A DNA stretch of 23,068 bases from a virus, in the IMG/VR virus record IMGVR_UViG_3300009104_000128, positions 1 to 23,068 of that record. One strand, 5' to 3'. Position numbers and translations under genes: made by a program. Positions 4,957 to 10,859 of this stretch are shown in pieces (within the stretch, counting starts at the first letter, position 1; each line of letters starts with the position of its first letter). A model generated the notes under the pieces. The model had not been told where the DNA came from, did no database searches, and saw only the letters and a list, made by a program, of their open reading frames with translations.

Positions 4957-5247
4957 TTACTTTCCCATAAAATGTTTCTTGTATTGTCTTTTAGCGTGTG
5001 CTAATAATATCTTTAGTGGTTTCTGTTGCTCTTTAGCGTTTTCATCTTCCGCCCAAGTCCAACCCGAACCTTCATTATATCTATCGTGCATTTCTTTTAC
5101 TGCATCGATAACTTGAAGTGGTGTTTTTTCTTCCCACCAGTGCATTTCACCATCAGATTCACAGTCTTCAAGATCACTCTCAAAGTCTCTACAATAAGGT
5201 GCGTTCTTACCTAATAATAAAACTTCATATGGATATTTATCTTTCAT
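4957..5247 (-). CDS. Hypothetical protein, 96 aa, first gene of a leftward unit
   Basis: I start it at the ATG at 5247 because a strong SD (AAAGGAGT) lies directly upstream. An in-frame ATG 14 codons earlier (5289) lacks an SD and sits on the predicted transcription start. The protein is acidic and aromatic in the middle (ESDGEMHWWEEKTPLQVIDAVKEMHDRY) with a basic C-terminus. No family is recognised. A good -10 box and the leader lie immediately upstream, so this gene probably opens the 5247-to-1 transcript. Confidence 0.75.
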   Translation of the reverse strand: MKDKYPYEVLLLGKNAPYCRDFESDLEDCESDGEMHWWEEKTPLQVIDAVKEMHDRYNEGSGWTWAEDENAKEQQKPLKILLAHAKRQYKKHFMGK

Positions 5248-5293
5248 TTTATTTACTCCTTTTTTTTCGTTTTTATTTTTGTGAGTCATATCT

Positions 5294-5324
5294 ATTATAC
5301 AATTAAAAAACGATTTGGTTTCAA
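5294..5324 (-). promoter_or_regulatory. Leftward sigma70-like promoter
   Basis: Reading leftward, TTGAAA (5324-5319) is followed after 19 nt by a perfect TATAAT (5299-5294), about 45 nt upstream of the start at 5247. The 19-nt spacing is long. The -35 half lies in a 16-bp motif (5318-5333) that recurs at 8722-8737 ahead of another leftward gene. Confidence 0.55.
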
Positions 5325-5333
5325 AATAATTGA
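5318..5333 (-). repeat. 16-bp motif TCAATTATTTTGAAAC, copy 1
   Basis: An exact copy of the 16-mer at 8722-8737, in the same orientation and also in an intergenic leader upstream of a leftward gene. It is likely a regulator or polymerase contact site. Confidence 0.6.
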
Positions 5334-5424
5334 AAATAATTGTTTTGTCGTCAATAAATTATTTTTTATCATTATTTTATATGATCGCAATCCATTTTTG
5401 TTTTTTTGTAATTTGTTCATGCCT

Positions 5425-5453
5425 CTTATACGCACTAGGTTTCAAAAAGTTCC
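5425..5453 (-). promoter_or_regulatory. GGAACTTTTT-type leftward promoter, copy 1
   Basis: GGAACT (5453-5448), followed by a T-run, is separated by 17 nt from TATAAG (5430-5425). The same box with a comparable downstream TATA-like element occurs at 6943-6972 and 10340-10369. All three lie in gaps upstream of leftward genes. This is a second, more distal promoter for the 5247 gene in the 243-nt gap 5248-5490, which has no gene. Confidence 0.45.
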
Positions 5454-5490
5454 AATTTTTTTTCATTACCGACGAGAAATTTATTTTTCA

Positions 5491-5724
5491 TTATTTTTCA
5501 TTATTTATTTTATTTCCATAATTTTCCCAATCTTCATCGTAAGTTTCATTTTCGCGGTCATAAATAGCTTCAAAAGCCAACTCAATATCATACACTGTCG
5601 CTTGTTTTAAAAACTTATTACGAGCCTGTTCTAATAAAGATGTGGGATCAGTGCCAATCGGGGCATCGAGGGTAACAAAACTGTTAACAATGAAGTCATA
5701 CGTCACTTGTTTTATTTTACTCAT
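5491..5724 (-). CDS. Hypothetical protein, 77 aa
   Basis: I chose the ATG at 5724 because AAGGAGAG lies 6-7 nt upstream. The longer frame from 5763 would overlap the previous gene and has no SD. The protein reads SKIKQVTYDFIVNSF, then DPTSLLEQARNKFL, then an acidic helical end (ELAFEAIYDRENETYDEDW). No family is recognised. Confidence 0.75.
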   Translation of the reverse strand: MSKIKQVTYDFIVNSFVTLDAPIGTDPTSLLEQARNKFLKQATVYDIELAFEAIYDRENETYDEDWENYGNKINNEK

Positions 5725-5749
5725 TTTACTCTCCTTATTTTGGTTTTTT

Positions 5750-6265
5750 TTAGAAATGTACATCTGCGGGTACTACAAAAATACTATCATTCTTATGTGG
5801 ATTTACTTCTCCCTTTACTTTGTACATTTCGTCCCATTTACTTAATACATTGTTTAAGTGTTTTCTTCTTTTGATACCTTCTCCATCATCATCATATAAC
5901 CAACAACTTGATCCCCTGTATTCGCCTAATTGACTTAAATGATATTGTAAGTAATTAGATTCTAGAAAATTAATTGGACTTTTTCCTCTAAAATGCTTTT
6001 TTACTGCTTTTACGTGTCTACGCATTTCTTGCAATGTTGATCTCCATCCATCACATACCAGTTTTCTTCCTTCTTTTGATTTAATCGTAGATACTGGCTT
6101 GTATCTGTCTCCCCAGTAGCTATTTGCACCAGTATTAAATGTAGAATAGTAATCAAATGGTGCATTACCATCATCTCCTATCATATAATACATATTACCC
6201 TCTGCTTTGTCTAGTGCTTCCTGTTTTGAAGTAGCATAGACTATATTTCTAATTATCATGTGCAT
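5750..6265 (-). CDS. Conserved hypothetical protein, 171 aa
   Basis: The ATG at 6265 follows AAAGGAGAG. The N-terminus MHMIIRNIVYATSKQEALDKAE is a beta-alpha unit like those of small phage and archaeal proteins I have seen without a function. FDYYSTFNTG and GRKLVCDGW are the other conserved-looking blocks. The middle is basic and helical (MRRHVKAVKKHFRGK) and may touch nucleic acid. No catalytic motif or cysteine pair is clear. It is separated by 12 nt from its upstream neighbour. Confidence 0.75.
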   Translation of the reverse strand: MHMIIRNIVYATSKQEALDKAEGNMYYMIGDDGNAPFDYYSTFNTGANSYWGDRYKPVSTIKSKEGRKLVCDGWRSTLQEMRRHVKAVKKHFRGKSPINFLESNYLQYHLSQLGEYRGSSCWLYDDDGEGIKRRKHLNNVLSKWDEMYKVKGEVNPHKNDSIFVVPADVHF

Positions 6266-6277
6266 TTTATCTCTCCT

Positions 6278-6475
6278 TTATGCTCTCTTTACCCACACAG
6301 AAACTCTTCCGTCTCTATGGTCGCAAATTGCATATTTTTTATTACGTTTCTCCAGTTGTTCTACTGCGAACTCTAACTCCTCTAATGGATCGGGTTTAGT
6401 TATCTGAATCCATCCTGTAGGTATGTCCATTGCACTATTAAACGTTTGATGTTCATTTTTATATAGTTTACTCAT
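6278..6475 (-). CDS. Hypothetical protein, 65 aa
   Basis: The start at 6475 has a strong SD (AAGGAGT) and overlaps the end of the HNH gene by 8 nt. The protein looks like a small alpha/beta domain, with helix DPLEELEFAVEQLEKRNK followed by a strand pair YAICDHRDGRVSVWVKR. No family is recognised. Confidence 0.72.
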   Translation of the reverse strand: MSKLYKNEHQTFNSAMDIPTGWIQITKPDPLEELEFAVEQLEKRNKKYAICDHRDGRVSVWVKRA

Positions 6476-6911
6476 TATTTACTCCTTTTCTTTCTTGCGC
6501 TGTAACAAACCCATGACATAGGATACACAGTACAGTACACTTTGCTATTTCTTCTTTAATTCTTTTTATTGGCATATTCCACATATCAGCTATATTATAC
6601 GATTTATTATCTTCGTGATGGTGGAATTGTAGGTTATCAGTAACAAAATACTCTCCATCACGTTCTTTAGAATATGTACACATTTCACAAGCTAAGTCGT
6701 TTTTGATATCAAATCTTCTCTCGTTAGTTCTTATTCTACGTTGCTCACATTTCTTTTTAGAATAGCAACCTTTAGAACCGCCACAAATATATCTTCTATA
6801 TGGATTACCATTAGAATCTTTATCATTTGGGGTTTTCGCTAGAGGGAATTCCCTAATATTCTTTGTAACCTTGCAATCTTTACACGTTCTAACATTTAAT
6901 ACATTATTCAT
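6468..6911 (-). CDS. HNH endonuclease-like zinc protein, 147 aa
   Basis: The C-terminal half is an HNH module. It has C75/C78 (CEMC), the metal-binding LQFHHHEDN block (H97-H99), and a second pair C129/C132 followed by H133 in VLCILCHG. The residue usually Asn in LCxNCH is Leu here, a change that may affect but need not abolish activity, since the His-rich block is intact. The N-terminal half carries another cysteine cluster (C10, C13, C43, C49, C55), typical of phage HNH proteins with an extra zinc finger. Likely roles are nicking or site-specific cleavage of DNA, either as a free-standing homing enzyme or in phage DNA processing. It has a nearby promoter candidate and a short leader, so it may start its own transcript. 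Confidence 0.82.
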   Translation of the reverse strand: MNNVLNVRTCKDCKVTKNIREFPLAKTPNDKDSNGNPYRRYICGGSKGCYSKKKCEQRRIRTNERRFDIKNDLACEMCTYSKERDGEYFVTDNLQFHHHEDNKSYNIADMWNMPIKRIKEEIAKCTVLCILCHGFVTAQERKGVNNE

Positions 6912-6942
6912 TCTAGTTACCTTTATTTATTTTGTTCATACC

Positions 6943-6972
6943 TATATAACTACGTACATGATAAAAAGTTCC
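6943..6972 (-). promoter_or_regulatory. GGAACTTTTT-type leftward promoter, copy 2
   Basis: GGAACT (6972-6967) is 18 nt from TATATA (6948-6943), giving a predicted start about 25 nt before the HNH gene's ATG. It shares its box with 5425-5453 and 10340-10369. Confidence 0.45.
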
Positions 6973-6982
6973 CAAATATTTT

Positions 6983-7162
6983 TTATAGTACTAAAATAGC
7001 TGAATATATTCCCAGTACAAAACCCACCATTCCACTAAGAAATATAAAAAACCTAGCTCTCATTAATTCACTTTCAAGATCAGTTATTACTTCCTCTATT
7101 AATCTATAATCTTCCTGTAATTGATCGTAATCATCTTTTACTATTCTTGTATAATCTAACAT
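6983..7162 (-). CDS. Small coiled-coil plus transmembrane protein, 59 aa
   Basis: The ATG at 7162 has a strong SD (AAGGAGT, 7-8 nt spacing), and the frame runs to the TAA at 6985-6983. Residues 1-36 are an acidic helix (DDYDQLQEDYRLIEEVITDLESEL). Residues 38-58 are a hydrophobic span (FFIFLSGMVGFVLGIYSAILVL) ending the protein. This topology is common among small phage envelope proteins, including some holin-like and spanin-like proteins. No lysis gene is nearby, so function is open. Confidence 0.72.
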   Translation of the reverse strand: MLDYTRIVKDDYDQLQEDYRLIEEVITDLESELMRARFFIFLSGMVGFVLGIYSAILVL

Positions 7163-7179
7163 TTTATTTACTCCTTATT

Positions 7180-7434
7180 TTAGTTACCTGTAATTACTCT
7201 ACAAGCTGAATTAATTCCGTTTTCATTACCACCAGCTTTAATTAATAATGATCTAGCAATGTCTAATCCTATTTGTGGTTTTAAATTGGTTAGAACATGT
7301 AAATAGTCTCCATAATTATCTTGTGTAGTTTTTGGCTTACTTTCCACATTTAGTACTACTTTTTTAAGATCATTTTTTATTATGTCCCAAACTATTTTTT
7401 TATACTCTTTTTTATTTAGTTTACTTTGTTTCAT
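7180..7434 (-). CDS. Hypothetical protein, 84 aa
   Basis: Start at 7434 with an SD (AAGGAGT). It is a basic N-terminal helix (MKQSKLNKKEYKKIVWDIIKN) followed by a mixed domain. The C-terminal segment LDIARSLLIKAGGNENGINSACRVITGN looks like a helix-turn-helix-sized unit but is not diagnostic. It lies 17 nt before the 59-aa gene. No family is recognised. Confidence 0.7.
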   Translation of the reverse strand: MKQSKLNKKEYKKIVWDIIKNDLKKVVLNVESKPKTTQDNYGDYLHVLTNLKPQIGLDIARSLLIKAGGNENGINSACRVITGN

Positions 7435-7457
7435 TTTAATTACTCCTTATTTGGTTA

Positions 7458-8066
7458 TTAATGATAGATTAGACCGACTTTTTTAGTATCATCATACCAT
7501 TTAGTCGCGTATAAATCATAGTCGCTACAATTAGCATATTTATCTTTTTTAAGACTTTCTAGATTGCTAAATATTTTAGTATGTCTATCTGTTTTCTTGT
7601 TAATTAAATCTCTTTGTTTACCACTATCAGAAAATATAAAATCATAGTTTTTAGGTATGAATTCTAAATTCTTAATCATTCCAACTTCATTGGTATAAGA
7701 ATAAAATCTAACATTTGGCAATAATTCAGCTATTTTAAACCATTTAGCTAAATATCTTTTGTCGTAATAATCTCCGCTATCGTGTACACGTACATAATCA
7801 ACTTTTTTCTTTTTTATTTCCGCTATCATTAAATCTACAAAATTATCTTGCATGGATATTTTTAGACGTTTTTCAAATGCAGGTGCAACATTAGACCATA
7901 TATAAGCACCTTTTTTAGCATAACAAAATTTTATGCATTGGTCTGCCATTCTACAAACTACCTTGCCGGTACTAGATTTATAAGCAGGTAAACCGAAATT
8001 AAATACTCGCTTATTAAAATGTTTAGACGTCTTTTTAAGTTTACTATTTTGTGTTAATAAGTTCAT
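7458..8066 (-). CDS. Gp88-family phage protein, 202 aa
   Basis: The pattern matches the Gp88 family described from mycobacteriophages and widespread in phages. It has an N-terminal LLTQNSKLKKTSK lead, a FGLPAYKSSTGKVVC strand, the cysteine set C38-x5-C44-x3-C48 (CRMADQCIKFCYA), the RVHDSGDYY block (residues 93-101) and the following Y-x(4)-W plus RFYSYTN block. The cysteines suggest a metal or Fe-S site, and the overall layout recalls radical-SAM-like barrels, but the biochemical function of the family is not established. The start overlaps the end of the 123-aa gene by 4 nt (ATGA). It is full length with all motifs intact. Confidence 0.85.
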   Translation of the reverse strand: MNLLTQNSKLKKTSKHFNKRVFNFGLPAYKSSTGKVVCRMADQCIKFCYAKKGAYIWSNVAPAFEKRLKISMQDNFVDLMIAEIKKKKVDYVRVHDSGDYYDKRYLAKWFKIAELLPNVRFYSYTNEVGMIKNLEFIPKNYDFIFSDSGKQRDLINKKTDRHTKIFSNLESLKKDKYANCSDYDLYATKWYDDTKKVGLIYH

Positions 8067-8434
8067 TTTGTTACCTCTTTAATTTCCTCTATATAGTGTA
8101 ATGCTAATTCATTCCAATTTACTTTATTTAGAGAGTCTTCTGGTAAATCATTGACTAATCCATTACTAGTATAAGCATCATCATTTGACTTGCTAAAACG
8201 CTTCAAATTATTAGCAAGTTTATATATATCTAAAACCATATTTTCTAATGCTATTTCGACTTCAGATATGTCAGTATGGATATCTTTTATAGATTCCATA
8301 CGATAATTATAACTATCAAGATCATTATTTAACCATAGATTAACTAACCAAGTTTCTCTATTAGTCCATCCATTATAATTATTTTCTATTGGTATTTCTA
8401 CCATATTTCCTGTTAATGTTATTCGTTTATTCAT
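8063..8434 (-). CDS. Conserved phage protein with GWTNRETW motif, 123 aa
   Basis: The N-terminal block YNGWTNRETWLVNLWLNND is characteristic of a small protein family found in many phages and some prokaryotes, with no known function. The C-terminal block NKVNWNELALHYIEEI is the second conserved piece. It is predicted mainly helical and cytoplasmic, with no metal site. It starts with a weak SD (AAAGGATAAT) and is coupled to the Gp88-family gene by an ATGA overlap, which hints at a shared role. Confidence 0.8.
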   Translation of the reverse strand: MNKRITLTGNMVEIPIENNYNGWTNRETWLVNLWLNNDLDSYNYRMESIKDIHTDISEVEIALENMVLDIYKLANNLKRFSKSNDDAYTSNGLVNDLPEDSLNKVNWNELALHYIEEIKEVTK

Positions 8435-8453
8435 TTTATTATCCTTTATTTTA

Positions 8454-8663
8454 TTATTTATTAATCCAAATTAAGCACCATTCCCACACTTCGCCAATTC
8501 CTTCAACTTCGTACATTCTTTGAGGTTCTCCAGAATTGCTACATATGTCAATATTGCCTGTTAAATAACCTTTGTTCATATTTTGAAATGTAATTGCAAC
8601 TAGATCGCCTTTAACTGTGGGATCGAAGTAAGATTTACCAATATTATTTTTAGTTAATTTCAT
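8454..8663 (-). CDS. Hypothetical protein, 69 aa
   Basis: I place the start at the ATG at 8663, which has an AAAGGA SD. The longer frame from 8708 runs into the promoter region and has none. The sequence is a small beta-rich domain (GKSYFDPTVKGDLVAITFQ, then MYEVEGIGEVWEWCLIWINK). It is the first gene after the repeat region, so it probably opens the 8663-leftward transcript. No family is recognised. Confidence 0.72.
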   Translation of the reverse strand: MKLTKNNIGKSYFDPTVKGDLVAITFQNMNKGYLTGNIDICSNSGEPQRMYEVEGIGEVWEWCLIWINK

Positions 8664-8721
8664 TTTAAAATCCTTTATTTTATTTTGTTTGTTACTCTGT
8701 AAATGCATAAGATTAAAAAAA

Positions 8722-8737
8722 GTTTCAAAATAATTGA
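8722..8737 (-). repeat. 16-bp motif TCAATTATTTTGAAAC, copy 2
   Basis: Identical to 5318-5333. Reading leftward it is followed by a T-run and then by TTATGCAT at about the -10 position, 59 nt upstream of the ATG at 8663. It is a likely promoter-associated element. Confidence 0.55.
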
Positions 8738-8879
8738 TATTTATTTATTTAGGTGCAATAAAAGTATAAAAAACCGCGCCTTGTTTTAATTCTTGTTAGT
8801 GCTTATTTATATATAATATAATTAAATGGTAATTGATACCTTTAAGCGTGTTTTATTGATTTAGGCTAATACAAGCTAG
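8738..8879. other. AT-rich gene-free stretch
   Basis: No credible ORF lies on either strand. It links the leftward leader to the repeat array and contains runs such as TATTTATATATAATATAATTAA. Together with the array it makes a gene-free region of about 450 bp (8664-9112). Confidence 0.6.
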
Positions 8880-9087
8880 TTACGTGAATTATCTCTCCAT
8901 AATAGCCAAATTAGAGCTAATTACGTGAATTTACGTTATTTAAGAGTTAATTACGTGAATTGACCGAATAATATATATACTAGCATCTAGCTACGTGAAT
9001 TGAGCATATAAAATATATATGATGTTAGCTAGTTACGTGAATTGCGCGTATAAAATGGTTTTTAGCGCTGTTCTAATTACGTGAATT
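8880..9087 (+). repeat. Array of six CTARTTACGTGAATT direct repeats
   Basis: The core (T/C)TACGTGAATT occurs at 8880, 8921, 8951, 8991, 9033 and 9077, all in the same orientation, with start-to-start distances of 41, 30, 40, 42 and 44 bp (about 3 or 4 helical turns). Five of the six cores are TTACGTGAATT and the fourth has C first. CTAG or CTAA precedes most copies. The last three are followed after 4-5 nt by TATAAAAT, so the extended unit looks promoter-like. Candidate roles are an iteron origin, a tandem promoter/operator array, or a partition-type site. Confidence 0.85.
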
Positions 9088-9112
9088 CGCGGTATAAAAT
9101 TTGAAAATGGAC

Positions 9113-9143
9113 AAAAAAAAGAGGCGCCCCGAAGGACGCCCCT
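9113..9143 (-). terminator. Strong rho-independent terminator with UUCG loop
   Basis: On the - strand AGGGGCGTCC-TTCG-GGGCGCCTCT forms a 10-bp stem (including two G-U pairs) closed by a C(UUCG)G tetraloop and followed by seven to eight T. It lies 10 nt after the stop of the 55-aa gene and ends the 10161-to-9154 transcript before the repeat array. Confidence 0.93.
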
Positions 9144-9153
9144 ATTTTGGTTA

Positions 9154-9321
9154 TTAAACATCGCTACGATAACAAGCATCCTCAAACCTTACGGCTTGAA
9201 ACCTGCTATTTTGCGATTGTAAGTATCTAGACATAGCTTCGACAATATCTTGCTTATCGATATTATCGCTGAAATCGTCTAAAATACTAGCAATTGATCT
9301 GAAGTGCTTTCTAGTTAGCAT
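9154..9321 (-). CDS. Conserved small phage protein, 55 aa
   Basis: The longest frame begins at 9483, but the ATG at 9321 has a strong SD (AAAGGAGT, 6-nt spacing) and gives the compact sequence MLTRKHFRSIASILDDF, then QDIVEAMSRYLQSQNSRF, then VRFEDAC. I recognise this layout from a small protein common in phages: a helix-rich domain ending in an aromatic/basic F-D-x-x-(R/K)F-x-x-A-C-type tail, of unknown function. It overlaps the upstream 106-aa gene by 11 nt and is the last gene before the terminator. Confidence 0.8.
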   Translation of the reverse strand: MLTRKHFRSIASILDDFSDNIDKQDIVEAMSRYLQSQNSRFQAVRFEDACYRSDV

Positions 9322-9631
9322 TTTGTACTCCTTTATAGTATTTATCATAGCCAGATGATCTCGGCAAGAAACAAAGATCATTTCTACCGAATATATCATG
9401 GCAGATAGTTTCTGATAATACCTTGTCATGGTCTTTGTAGAATTGAACAAAGCCAATAAGGCCTTTTGCACCACAACTACCAAATTTTAAGACAAACTCT
9501 AACCAATGCATATGTGCTAATGGTTTTTGCCTTTTTGGTAGTGTTCCCTCTAAAGTATCTGTTATTACTTTAACTTCTGGGTGGTTTGAATACTCACTAT
9601 CTAATACTTCAAGTAAGTCATTATATTCCAT
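9311..9631 (-). CDS. Hypothetical protein, 106 aa
   Basis: The start at 9631 has a clear SD (AAAGGAGT) located just after an RNA hairpin. It is an alpha/beta protein with an acidic N-terminus (MEYNDLLEVLDSEYSNHPEV) and aromatic middle (MHWLEFVLKFGSCGAKGLIGFVQFYKDHD). No family is recognised and no membrane or metal motif is clear. Confidence 0.75.
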   Translation of the reverse strand: MEYNDLLEVLDSEYSNHPEVKVITDTLEGTLPKRQKPLAHMHWLEFVLKFGSCGAKGLIGFVQFYKDHDKVLSETICHDIFGRNDLCFLPRSSGYDKYYKGVQNAN

Positions 9632-9645
9632 TTTTACTCCTTTAT

Positions 9646-9671
9646 GAGAGCGAGGCTTTCGCCCCGCCCTC
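9646..9671 (-). promoter_or_regulatory. Intercistronic GAAA-tetraloop hairpin
   Basis: On the - strand GAGGGCGGGGC-GAAA-GCCTCGCTCTC forms an 11-bp stem with two G-U pairs and a GNRA loop, 14 nt before the 9631 start. On the + strand those two pairs become A-C mismatches, so the leftward RNA is the selected form. No U-tract follows on the - strand, so it is likely a stability or processing element rather than a terminator. Confidence 0.7.
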
Positions 9672-9685
9672 TTTTTGGTTATTGA

Positions 9686-9958
9686 TTAAGGATGGTTGAT
9701 CTCTTTTGTGATGGCCTCTCTAAAGGCCTTTAGAGTCATGCTGTCCATACTACACATATAAATAACTGGGTTCTTTTGGAACTTCTGCCATTTCTCTCTA
9801 GCATAGACATCTTCCCAATATAACGACCTGTCAAGGCCATTATCAACAGTGGTTGCTCTATCTTTAACATCAGGGAAGCGATTTATAAAGAACTTCTCTA
9901 TAAAATCATAATAGTCCCACGATCTGTAAGCGTTCATTAATCCTGATAATTCATTCAT
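9686..9958 (-). CDS. Hypothetical protein, 90 aa
   Basis: The start overlaps the upstream stop (ATGA at 9955-9958). It is a helical, aromatic-rich protein (AYRSWDYYDFIEKFFINRFPDV), then LYWEDVYAREKWQKF, with a closing helix DSMTLKAFREAITKEI. No family is recognised. It sits second in the leftward unit that starts at 10161. Confidence 0.75.
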   Translation of the reverse strand: MNELSGLMNAYRSWDYYDFIEKFFINRFPDVKDRATTVDNGLDRSLYWEDVYAREKWQKFQKNPVIYMCSMDSMTLKAFREAITKEINHP

Positions 9959-10161
9959 TTTAAACCGCCTTTCTCTTTTATGAAGAGTTCGAACTGATCT
10001 AAGACCTTTTGTTTATTGCCTTTAAATCCGAACTCTTGCTTAATGAGAGAGTAGACCGATTGACCTCTTCTCTGCATCCCTACAAGTTCTAACTTGAGAG
10101 CGCCTCTCATTGCTAAGAGACGGAACATCTCTATCTGTTCTGGTGTGTTTGCTACTATCAT
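9955..10161 (-). CDS. Conserved phage protein with ANTPEQIEMFR motif, 68 aa
   Basis: The start at 10161 has a strong SD (AAGGAGT). The sequence VANTPEQIEMFRLLAMRGA, then LKLELVGMQRRGQSVYSLIK, then a closing helix is a pattern I recognise from a small helical protein shared by cyanophages and other aquatic phages. It has no known function. The predicted fold is a three-helix bundle with basic surface patches, so nucleic-acid binding is possible. It is the first gene of its unit, about 180 nt after the promoter candidate. Confidence 0.82.
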   Translation of the reverse strand: MIVANTPEQIEMFRLLAMRGALKLELVGMQRRGQSVYSLIKQEFGFKGNKQKVLDQFELFIKEKGGLK

Positions 10162-10309
10162 TTTGTACTCCTTGTTTATAAGTTATAACCAACATCTAGA
10201 CACTGTCCCTAAGGATGTCTTATCTCCTCTTCTGCCTCCCGCCTTGCGCCCCTGAGGGAGGTTATTTCAGGTCAGAATTAGAGCCCTATCCGATGCTGTG
10301 CATCATTGC

Positions 10310-10342
10310 GAATAAGTAATTGTCAAATAGCAATTACTATTC
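10310..10342. promoter_or_regulatory. 12-bp hairpin with one bulge overlapping promoter
   Basis: GAATAAGTAATTG (10310-10322) pairs with CAATTACTATTC (10331-10342), with one bulged A and an 8-nt loop. AGTAATTG/CAATTACT is perfect. It overlaps the -10 box of the leftward promoter candidate, so it could be an operator or a leader hairpin. Confidence 0.55.
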
Positions 10343-10369
10343 TTACGCTCGAGAAGTGAAAAAAGTTCC
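10340..10369 (-). promoter_or_regulatory. GGAACTTTTT-type leftward promoter, copy 3
   Basis: GGAACT (10369-10364) is 18 nt from TAAGAA (10345-10340), a weak -10 box. It is upstream of the 10161 gene, leaving a leader of about 170 nt. The box is shared with 5425-5453 and 6943-6972. Confidence 0.42.
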
Positions 10370-10610
10370 ATTTTCTTGTAACTGTTGATATTGTTGCACT
10401 TAGTATTTGATATTTACGTTTTATTATCTGAATTACTACCTTGAAAGGAGTCCTGATCTCAACCAGATATATTTCAATATGGGTTTTTCAATCCCAAAAT
10501 CTCAACCTGAAAAGGGATTGAGGGGGGAGCCCGCCAAAATAAAAGAGACACGCACATAATTATATAATTTTTTTAAAATTTTTGGTAATTTTAGGTGGTA
10601 GAGAAGTATG

Positions 10611-10625
10611 ATGTCATTATGACAT
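10611..10625. promoter_or_regulatory. Perfect 15-bp palindrome, operator candidate
   Basis: ATGTCATTATGACAT is a perfect inverted repeat of 7-bp arms around a single base. Its size and symmetry suit a homodimeric repressor. It stands alone in this region. Confidence 0.5.
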
Positions 10626-10656
10626 TGGGATTACTTACTTCATTTTTCTGGCGGTA

Positions 10657-10799
10657 CTATATAATACTATTTATTACTATAGTAACTATATATAGTTATA
10701 GTGGGGATTAATATTAATTAATATTATAATAGTATTATATTACTATATAGTACTATAATAGTAATATTAATAGTATTAATAGTATTATTACAATAGTAT
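10657..10799. repeat. AT block of degenerate ATAGTATTA-type repeats
   Basis: About 140 bp is built almost entirely of A and T in short overlapping units such as TAATAGTA, AATAGTATTA and ATTAATATTA, with G or C occurring mainly in AGTA/TACT steps. It would melt easily and is what a DNA-unwinding element looks like. It is followed by a small hairpin CGTCC/GGACG (10800-10804, 10811-10815). Confidence 0.6.
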
Positions 10800-10859
10800 C
10801 GTCCTGAAACGGACGGTTGAATTTATTGTTATATAAGCCATTTGTCAAGAAAAAAATTA

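Larger units (their letters stand above)
10162..10841. other. Divergent gene-free region between the two arms
   Basis: This 680-bp region has no credible gene on either strand and separates all - strand genes from all + strand genes. It holds, from left to right, a G/C-rich hairpin CCTCCC/GGGAGG (10235-10240, 10256-10261), a near-perfect 12-bp hairpin, a leftward promoter candidate, a TCAATCCC/GGGATTGA inverted repeat (10488-10495, 10514-10521), a short direct repeat ATCTCAACC (10456 and 10499), a 15-bp palindrome and an AT block. This is where a transcription switch or origin would be expected. Confidence 0.8.

Noticed and set aside
5248-5289. Longer N-terminus (14 codons) of the 96-aa gene
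   Set aside because: No SD, and it falls on the predicted transcription start. The ATG at 5247 has a perfect SD.
8880-9087. CRISPR array for the six repeats
   Set aside because: The core is only 11-15 bp, the intervals vary from 30 to 44 bp and are partly similar to each other (TATAAAAT), and no cas1/cas2 or leader is present.
9322-9483. Longer N-terminus of the 55-aa gene (start at 9483)
   Set aside because: It overlaps most of the upstream gene in another frame. A strong SD directly before 9321 marks the real start.
10800-10815. Terminator at CGTCC/GGACG hairpin
   Set aside because: Only 5 bp and no T-run follows.
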